This document shows positions 14,112 to 19,176 of a stretch of DNA of 19,176 nucleotides, one piece after another. The notes under the pieces were generated by a model. It was not told the DNA's origin. It did no database searches and saw only the letters and a program-made list of their open reading frames with translations. The translations under genes and the position numbers were made by a program. The stretch covers positions 1 to 19,176 of the forward strand of contig JAZQSV010000013.1 in assembly GCA_045630265.1 (NCBI GenBank), read 5' to 3'. Positions within the stretch are counted from its first letter, which is position 1; each line of letters opens with the position of its first letter. Origin of the DNA: UMGS1279 sp045630265 (GTDB taxonomy: Bacteria > Bacillota > Clostridia > Oscillospirales > Acutalibacteraceae).

Positions 14112-14954
14112 GTGAAACTATTGTCAGTTAAAGAACAAATGCAAAGACTCCATTCTTGCCATTTAATTTTGGCGGGGGAGATTAAAAGAATTTGCGAAAA
14201 GCACGGTATTCGCTACTTTATTGTGGCGGGGACACTTCTTGGCGCCATTCGGCACGGTGGTTTTATACCTTGGGATGATGATATGGATATTGCTATGCTT
14301 CGCTCCGACTATGAAAGGTTTATAGAGGTCGCAAAGACTGAACTTTCGGATAAATTTTTTCTGCAAAGCTTTGAAACTGACGAAAGTTTTGGTCTGCCCT
14401 TTGCAAAGCTTATGCTGGAGGGCACTATTTTCACCGAAAGAAGCACGTCTAAAAACACTGCTCATAAGGGAATATACGTAGATATTTTTCCCTTTGATAA
14501 CGTGCCCGACGACCCTAAAAAACAGTCAAAGCAAAATAAAAAGCTTTACTTTTTAAAGCGACTTTTACTTGCAAAGCAAAATTATTTAATTGCCGAAAAG
14601 GGGCAGTTTATAAAGGCGCTTGTTTATTTTAGCTTAAAGGCGCTTGGCATTTTTACCTCCAAAAAGGGTTTGCAAAATGCACTTTTAAAGGAAATGAAAA
14701 GGTATAATGGCGAAAGTACAAAACGTATTTGTCTTTTCGGCGGTGCTTATGGATATTTCAAAGAATCGGTCGAGCGAGAGTGGTTTACAGACGTTACTGA
14801 GCTTTCCTTTGAGGACACCTCCTTTTCTGCACCTAAAAAGTATATAAAGTATCTTGAATATTTTTATGGCGACTATATGGCCTTGCCCCCCGAGGACAAG
14901 CGCTATAACAGACATAACGTTTTAAAACTTGAATTTGGTCCATATGAAAACTGA
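14112..14954 (+). CDS. LicD family phosphotransferase
   Basis: A 280-residue nucleotidyltransferase-fold enzyme of the LicD/FKTN group, whose members attach phosphocholine or another phospho-substituent to surface glycans. The signature is clear: HGIRYFIVAGTLLGAIRHGG, then FIPWDDDMDIAMLRSDYERF with Asp55-Asp57 and Asp59 as metal ligands, and YVDIFPFDNVPDD about 120 residues in. The C-terminal YNRHNVLKLEFGPYEN is also family-like. GTG 14112 directly follows the previous stop but has no convincing ribosome site. TTG 14121 is preceded by AGGTGA (14110-14115) at good spacing and may be the true start. No choline uptake or activation genes (licABC) are in the window, so the transferred group is unknown. 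Confidence 0.87.
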   Translation: MKLLSVKEQMQRLHSCHLILAGEIKRICEKHGIRYFIVAGTLLGAIRHGGFIPWDDDMDIAMLRSDYERFIEVAKTELSDKFFLQSFETDESFGLPFAKLMLEGTIFTERSTSKNTAHKGIYVDIFPFDNVPDDPKKQSKQNKKLYFLKRLLLAKQNYLIAEKGQFIKALVYFSLKALGIFTSKKGLQNALLKEMKRYNGESTKRICLFGGAYGYFKESVEREWFTDVTELSFEDTSFSAPKKYIKYLEYFYGDYMALPPEDKRYNRHNVLKLEFGPYEN

Positions 14955-14968
14955 CCACTAAAGGATGG

Positions 14969-16441
14969 ATGATTTTGAAGGTATTTTTAACCCTTAAAAA
15001 TGCACTTTTTAACGTGTTTTATTACAAGGTGCTTTTAATCTTTTTCCTTGTTCCAACAATTTTGGTGCCCTGTATTACCTTCGACTATAAGCTACTTTTT
15101 ATTATGATGGGTTGGGGCGCAGTAATTTGTCTTTACGACCTTTTTAAAAGAAGAAATTTCCTTAAGGCAAGGGGTATGATATGGCTCATACCCTTTTTGG
15201 TGATTTTTTTGGTTTCTGTACTGCTTAATTTTAAAACGGTTTTCAATCTAAATGTTTCAAGCTGGGCTTATTCGGTTATCGCCCTACTTCTTTTGTATCC
15301 CAACAGTAGCGGGGATAAGGAAAAGGCACTTAAAGAGCTTTCAGTTTTAAATAATATTTTCATAGGTGTTACCGCAGTTCTGTCTACAATTTCCATTGGT
15401 ATGTTTGTGGTGGGATATTATAAAGCGGTAGAGTATGGGGATTTGATTTACGATATAGGTTGGAATCCCTATAAGCACCGCCTTTTTGGCCTTTATTCCA
15501 ATACGGGGTATATGATAACATCTATAGCGCTTGCTATGATAGTAATTCAGGCGGTTGTTACAAAGACTAGAGGTATTAAAGCTAAAGGTATTTATAAAGC
15601 ATTTTTAATTTACACCGCAGTGGTTAACTTTATCTGCGCGGCACTTGAAAATGCTAAAGGTGCATTTATTTCTTTTTCTGCCTTTTTGGTGGTTTTTGTC
15701 TTTGCTAAAGCTCTTAGAAAATTAAAGGATAAAAATAAAGTCGGCTTTGGTACGGCGCTGGCCAGTGCCATTTGCGGTATTCTTGCCGCGGTGGTTTTCG
15801 TTGGTGGCGTTTATGCCGTAAGGCCCGTGCTTTCTTTTGTTCCTGGCCTCTACCAAAGCGTTTTCGGCAGTGATTCGGGGGATATGGACGCGGACGAACT
15901 AGAGTCTATTGAAATGGATAGGGATATTCCCGAAAAATACGGTTTTTTAACCGGCCGAACAATTATTTGGAAATTTGGCCTTAGTGAGTTTAAGAATAAA
16001 CCTATTTTTGGCTATGGACCACAGTCGCATAGGGAATATAAGGTTGTGGATATAGGACTTAGGCATTTCCATAATATTGTTGTTCAGTCGCTTGTAAGCG
16101 TTGGAATAGCAGGCTCGATTTTTGTTTTAGGATTTTTCCTTACCGTTTTGTGGTTTATGTTTAAATCACTTATACGACTGTTTAAGGAAAACGATAGGTT
16201 TTATTCATTGTCTGCGGCACTTTTTGCTATAATAATAATGTTTATAGTAAACGGTATGGCAGAGGTAACCATTTTGTTTTTACCCAGGATTTCAATGTTC
16301 TTATTCTGGCTATTTATGGGTTATTTAAATATCTTCCTGGGTGGAGAAAACAATACTTTAGGTACAAAGCTTTTATCTAAGCTTGATTTGTTTTTAGAAA
16401 AAATTTTAAGTAGGAAAGCAGCTTTAAAAAATGAGAAGTAA
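14969..16441 (+). CDS. O-antigen ligase/polymerase (Wzy/WaaL-like) membrane protein
   Basis: A 490-residue polytopic membrane protein with about 11-12 hydrophobic segments and one large extracytoplasmic loop (about 290-360) before the Wzy_C motif. That region reads GRTIIWKFGLSEFKNKPIFG (Gly329, Arg330, Trp334), then GPQSH, and RHFHNIVVQSLVSVGIAG (Arg365, His366, His368, Asn369), matching the conserved Arg/His loop of the Wzy_C family. It should polymerise repeat units or transfer the chain to its final acceptor on the outer face. ATG 14969 is only about 3 nt from AAAGGA; TTG 14975 has better spacing and could be used. The 3' end overlaps the flippase gene by 11 nt. Polymerase and ligase roles cannot be separated from sequence. 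Confidence 0.86.
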   Translation: MILKVFLTLKNALFNVFYYKVLLIFFLVPTILVPCITFDYKLLFIMMGWGAVICLYDLFKRRNFLKARGMIWLIPFLVIFLVSVLLNFKTVFNLNVSSWAYSVIALLLLYPNSSGDKEKALKELSVLNNIFIGVTAVLSTISIGMFVVGYYKAVEYGDLIYDIGWNPYKHRLFGLYSNTGYMITSIALAMIVIQAVVTKTRGIKAKGIYKAFLIYTAVVNFICAALENAKGAFISFSAFLVVFVFAKALRKLKDKNKVGFGTALASAICGILAAVVFVGGVYAVRPVLSFVPGLYQSVFGSDSGDMDADELESIEMDRDIPEKYGFLTGRTIIWKFGLSEFKNKPIFGYGPQSHREYKVVDIGLRHFHNIVVQSLVSVGIAGSIFVLGFFLTVLWFMFKSLIRLFKENDRFYSLSAALFAIIIMFIVNGMAEVTILFLPRISMFLFWLFMGYLNIFLGGENNTLGTKLLSKLDLFLEKILSRKAALKNEK

Positions 16442-17972
16442 AAAGGTTTTAGTAAATTCTCTTTTTGGGCTTATAGGGTACTTGGTTTTAATGGTCAGCA
16501 ATTTTATAACCCGTTCGGTTTTTGTTGATAGTTTAGGGCTAAGTATGGCGGGTGTAGATACCACCTTTAAGAATTTTTTACAGGTGCTCTCCCTTGCCGA
16601 GCTGGGCCTTAGCACAGGCCTTATATATAAGCTTTATAGACCCATTGAGGAAAAGGATAATGCGGCAATAAAAAGGGTGCTTAATTTCTATAAACGTGCC
16701 TATAAAATAATTGCCCTTATATTTATGGGTGGCGCTTTAGTGCTTTCCGTTATAGTTCCCTTCTTTGTGCACGATACCGACAAAAGCCCCTTGTATCTCG
16801 GCTTTTTGTTTGTGTTATATGCGGGAGATACGGTGGCTTCTTACCTTTTTGCTAACCGAAAAGCCCTTATAGTGGCCGACCAAAACAACTATCTTGTAAA
16901 CCGTAACGATGCTTTTGTTTCTATAATTACGGCTATACTTCAAATAACACTTTTATATATAACAAAAAGCTTTATTGTCTATGCGGTGGTTAAAATTGTT
17001 TGCCGACTAATCGGCGCATCACTTATAGGTAGAAAGTTTAAAAAAATGTATCCCGAAATAGCGGGTGATAAAGCTAAGGATATAATTGGAGGCGAAGAGC
17101 GGAGCGACCTTATGAAAAATATGGGAGCAATGCTTTGCCACAAAATTGGTGCTGTAAGCGTAACCGCCTCGGGCTCGGCAATACTTTCTGCTATGATTAG
17201 TACCACTATGGCGGGTGTTTACGGCAACTACGTTTTGGTTACTAATACACTTTTAATGTTAATTGCTCAAGTGTTTTACGGCATTACGGCCAGCTTTGGT
17301 AACGTTATGACGGTGGAAACCAAAGAGGCGGTATATAAAAAGTTTAAGGTTTTATACTTTTTTAACTTCTTAATTATTTCATTTTGCACCACTGCCACAT
17401 TTGTGCTTATTCAGCCCTTTATGAAGCTTTGGATAGGAAATAAAACCGAAAATCTTTTTGATTTAGGCACGGTTGTTTTGCTGGTTTGTTATTTCTATGC
17501 TTTCGGTATTCGTAGAGTAGTACTTATGACAAAGGATAGCGCAGGTCTTTTCAGACCCGATAGATACTTTGCAATTTTTGAGGCGGTTTTTAATATAGTC
17601 GCATCGGTAGTTTTGGTGCATATAACGAAAAGCGTCAATGGTCTTATTGCCGCAAATCTGCTTTCTATTTTAATAGTTCCTCTTTGGACACAACCTAAAA
17701 TTATATACAAATCTATATTTCAAAGGGGCGTAGGGGAATACTACTTAAAATACCTTTTGTATGCCGTTATAACTGCAGTAGTAACTGCGGGAACATATTT
17801 TGCGGCAAACTGTTTGGTAAGGGTAGAGGCCATTATTTTGGAAATTCTATTAAAGGGTATTATCTGTGTGATTTTACCGATTTTGGTATATGTAATTTTG
17901 TTTTACAAAACCGAAGAGTTTAAATATATTATCGGTATGATAAAAGGACTAATCACTAGGAAAGGAAAATAA
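16431..17972 (+). CDS. Wzx-type oligosaccharide flippase (MOP superfamily)
   Basis: A 513-residue protein with about 14 hydrophobic segments in the MOP/MATE-like two-bundle layout. The N-terminus (KKVLVNSLFGLIGYLVLMVS, NFITRSVFVDSLG, FLQVLSLAELGLSTGLIYKL) is typical of polysaccharide-biosynthesis flippases of Clostridia. It should move the lipid-linked repeat unit from the inner to the outer leaflet for the ligase/polymerase encoded just upstream. The start overlaps that gene by 11 nt; AGGAAAG (16413-16419) is the likely ribosome site. It is the last polysaccharide gene and is followed after 2 nt by the Mrp gene. Confidence 0.88.
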   Translation: MRSKKVLVNSLFGLIGYLVLMVSNFITRSVFVDSLGLSMAGVDTTFKNFLQVLSLAELGLSTGLIYKLYRPIEEKDNAAIKRVLNFYKRAYKIIALIFMGGALVLSVIVPFFVHDTDKSPLYLGFLFVLYAGDTVASYLFANRKALIVADQNNYLVNRNDAFVSIITAILQITLLYITKSFIVYAVVKIVCRLIGASLIGRKFKKMYPEIAGDKAKDIIGGEERSDLMKNMGAMLCHKIGAVSVTASGSAILSAMISTTMAGVYGNYVLVTNTLLMLIAQVFYGITASFGNVMTVETKEAVYKKFKVLYFFNFLIISFCTTATFVLIQPFMKLWIGNKTENLFDLGTVVLLVCYFYAFGIRRVVLMTKDSAGLFRPDRYFAIFEAVFNIVASVVLVHITKSVNGLIAANLLSILIVPLWTQPKIIYKSIFQRGVGEYYLKYLLYAVITAVVTAGTYFAANCLVRVEAIILEILLKGIICVILPILVYVILFYKTEEFKYIIGMIKGLITRKGK

Positions 17973-17974
17973 TT

Positions 17975-18802
17975 ATGAGCGAAAATTGTACACATGACTG
18001 CAGCACCTGTTCTGCTAATTGTTCAAGCAGAAACGAGCCGCAAAGCTTAATCGAAAAACCCCACGAGCTTAGCCATATAAAAAAGGTTATAGGTGTTGTG
18101 AGCGGTAAGGGCGGCGTAGGTAAATCTATGGTTACCTCCCTTATGGCAGTTACAATGAATAGAAGGGGACATAAAACAGCCGTTTTGGATGCCGATATTA
18201 CAGGCCCGTCTATTCCTAAGGCCTTTGGCATAAAGGAAAAGGCCGCGGGTAATGAGCTTGGCATTTTCCCCGCAAAAACAAAGACCGATATTTCTCTTAT
18301 GTCTATAAATTTATTGCTTGAAAATGATAGTGACCCTGTTGTTTGGCGCGGTCCCGTTATTGCAGGTGCTGTTAAGCAGTTTTGGACAGACGTTATTTGG
18401 GGCGACGTTGACTATATGTTTGTTGATATGCCTCCCGGAACGGGCGACGTTCCGCTTACTGTATTTCAGTCGCTTCCTATTGATGGAATTATTGTTGTAA
18501 CCTCTCCGCAAGAGCTTGTTGAAATGATTGTTGACAAGGCAGTAAAAATGGCTAACCTTATGGAAATTCCCGTTTTGGGAATTGTTCAGAATATGTCATA
18601 TTTTGAGTGTTCCGACTGCGGTAAAAAGCATAGGATTTTCGGCGACGGAAATATTAAGGATATTGCTGAACGCCATGGTATAGTGAATATTGCAGAGCTT
18701 CCCATTGACCCAAGTCTTGCTAAAAATTGCGACAATGGTGTTATCGAACTTTTTGAGGGCGACTGGCTGGAGAAAATGGCAGATAGCTTAGAAAAAATGT
18801 AA
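17975..18802 (+). CDS. mrp: Mrp/NBP35-family Fe-S cluster carrier ATPase
   Basis: A 275-residue cytoplasmic P-loop ATPase that carries and delivers [4Fe-4S] clusters to target proteins. The N-terminal tail has four cysteines (5, 9, 12 and 16; CTHDCSTCSANC), a candidate cluster site as in NBP35-type proteins. The deviant Walker A is SGKGGVGKS (Lys45, Lys50). Further Mrp hallmarks: DADITGPSIPKAFG, VWRGPVIAGAVKQFW, and DYMFVDMPPGTGDVPLT. The C-terminal Cys212-x2-Cys215 (ECSDCGK) is the dimer-interface cluster site. The N-terminal DUF59 domain of some Mrp proteins is absent. It begins 2 nt after the flippase stop with AAAGGA (17961-17965), so it is probably co-transcribed with the polysaccharide operon although it has no obvious role in it. 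A strong terminator follows. Confidence 0.94.
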   Translation: MSENCTHDCSTCSANCSSRNEPQSLIEKPHELSHIKKVIGVVSGKGGVGKSMVTSLMAVTMNRRGHKTAVLDADITGPSIPKAFGIKEKAAGNELGIFPAKTKTDISLMSINLLLENDSDPVVWRGPVIAGAVKQFWTDVIWGDVDYMFVDMPPGTGDVPLTVFQSLPIDGIIVVTSPQELVEMIVDKAVKMANLMEIPVLGIVQNMSYFECSDCGKKHRIFGDGNIKDIAERHGIVNIAELPIDPSLAKNCDNGVIELFEGDWLEKMADSLEKM

Positions 18803-18844
18803 AATAAGAGCTCCCAAAACTGTTCGGTTTTGGGAGCTCTTATT
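18803..18844. terminator. Bidirectional terminator between mrp and the EEP-family gene
   Basis: Perfect 18-bp arms 18803-18820 and 18827-18844 with a 6-nt loop (TGTTCG), GC-rich core GAGCTCCC/GGGAGCTC and AATAA/TTATT ends. It serves both convergent genes. Confidence 0.92.
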
Positions 18845-18851
18845 ATGCTTT

Positions 18852-19176
18852 TTAAAGTTCAAAATCTATGTATGTGGGTGAATGGTCCGAGATGGTAAAG
18901 TAGTAGTCGGGCGAATAACGAACAAAGTTTTTAACAGAGCCTTCTTTTTCACCCAAAAGTAAAATGTGGTCAATTGATTTTTCAAACGGGTCGGTGCTAT
19001 AAAAGTTTTCGTAACCTGTGGTAAAACAACTGTGGTATCCAACCGTTTCGTCAACAAAATCAGTTGCAATATCATGGGCGTGTCTAAAGCCCATATCAAA
19101 AAGGTGGGCTATCGCTTTGGAGTTGTAGTCGGTGTTAAAGTCACCAACCAATACAAGTGGACAGTTATATTTATTT
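18852..19176 (-). CDS. Endonuclease/exonuclease/phosphatase family protein, C-terminal part
   Basis: The gene enters from the right edge, and only its last 108 or so residues are in the window. The frame stays open to the edge (upstream residues read NKYNCPLVLV), so the TTG at 19151 is not the start. Motifs of the EEP/DNase I-like fold are present: VGDFNTD (metal and phosphate site), a central IDHILL, and the C-terminal SDHSP, where the His/Asp pair is catalytic. Members are phosphodiesterases acting on DNA, sphingomyelin, inositol phosphates or other phosphoesters, so the substrate is open. Whether it is exported cannot be judged without the N-terminus. It is convergent with mrp, sharing the terminator at 18803-18844. 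Confidence 0.88.
   Translation of the reverse strand, partial: NKYNCPLVLVGDFNTDYNSKAIAHLFDMGFRHAHDIATDFVDETVGYHSCFTTGYENFYSTDPFEKSIDHILLLGEKEGSVKNFVRYSPDYYFTISDHSPTYIDFEL

Noticed and set aside
1..19176. CRISPR array, prophage, toxin-antitoxin or known defence system
   Set aside because: No regularly spaced direct repeats, integrase, phage structural genes or defence-family motifs were found on either strand.

Overview
The window looks like a chromosomal piece of a low-GC, Gram-positive, obligate anaerobe, most likely a gut-type Clostridia (Bacillota; Oscillospiraceae/Ruminococcaceae-like). This is an inference. It rests on AT-rich DNA, strong AAAGGA-type ribosome sites, near-consensus TTGnnn-17-TATAAT promoters, the compact type-3 prolyl-tRNA synthetase, the rsmD-coaD pair, an Mrp ATPase with an N-terminal cysteine cluster, and lipoproteins instead of periplasmic proteins. 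No rRNA, tRNA, CRISPR array, insertion-sequence transposase or phage gene was seen.

Layout. 1-523: non-coding except perhaps the tail of an upstream gene. It holds a terminator (66-104), then a dense run of perfect short palindromes ending in a terminator-like hairpin (120-371), and the promoter of the next gene. 524-4794: wall and envelope functions, made of a lipoprotein with a BIG2 and a VanY-type carboxypeptidase domain, a BcrA-type ABC exporter pair, and an overlapping pair encoding a PAP2-like membrane protein with changed motif residues and a membrane-anchored XRE regulator. A palindrome (3396-3418) lies just upstream of the promoter of that pair. 4881-6893 (minus strand): a DUF5107/TPR protein, separated from its neighbour by a 21-bp-stem bidirectional terminator. 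Its promoter lies at 7230-7258, so its mRNA should have a leader of about 330 nt. That leader contains a 276-bp element bounded by perfect 18-bp inverted repeats and packed with hairpins.

7525-11456: a housekeeping run, proS, a lipoprotein FKBP/trigger-factor-like foldase, rsmD, coaD and a small coiled-coil protein, with junctions from 8-nt overlap to 9-nt gap, ended by a clear terminator. 11707-18802: a cell-surface polysaccharide operon with a promoter at 11605-11633: two GT4 glycosyltransferases, a LicD-family transferase, an O-antigen ligase/polymerase and a Wzx-type flippase. The flippase is followed after only 2 nt by an Mrp/NBP35 Fe-S carrier ATPase and then an 18-bp-stem bidirectional terminator. 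18852 to the end (minus strand): the C-terminal part of an endonuclease/exonuclease/phosphatase-family protein.

How it works together. The polysaccharide genes would build a repeat unit on a lipid carrier (GTs), decorate it (LicD), flip it (Wzx) and polymerise or ligate it (Wzy/WaaL-like). An initiating undecaprenyl-phosphate sugar transferase is absent and must be encoded elsewhere. The coding content belongs to known families. The least explained DNA is non-coding: the structured element in the DUF5107 leader and the hairpin array at 120-371.
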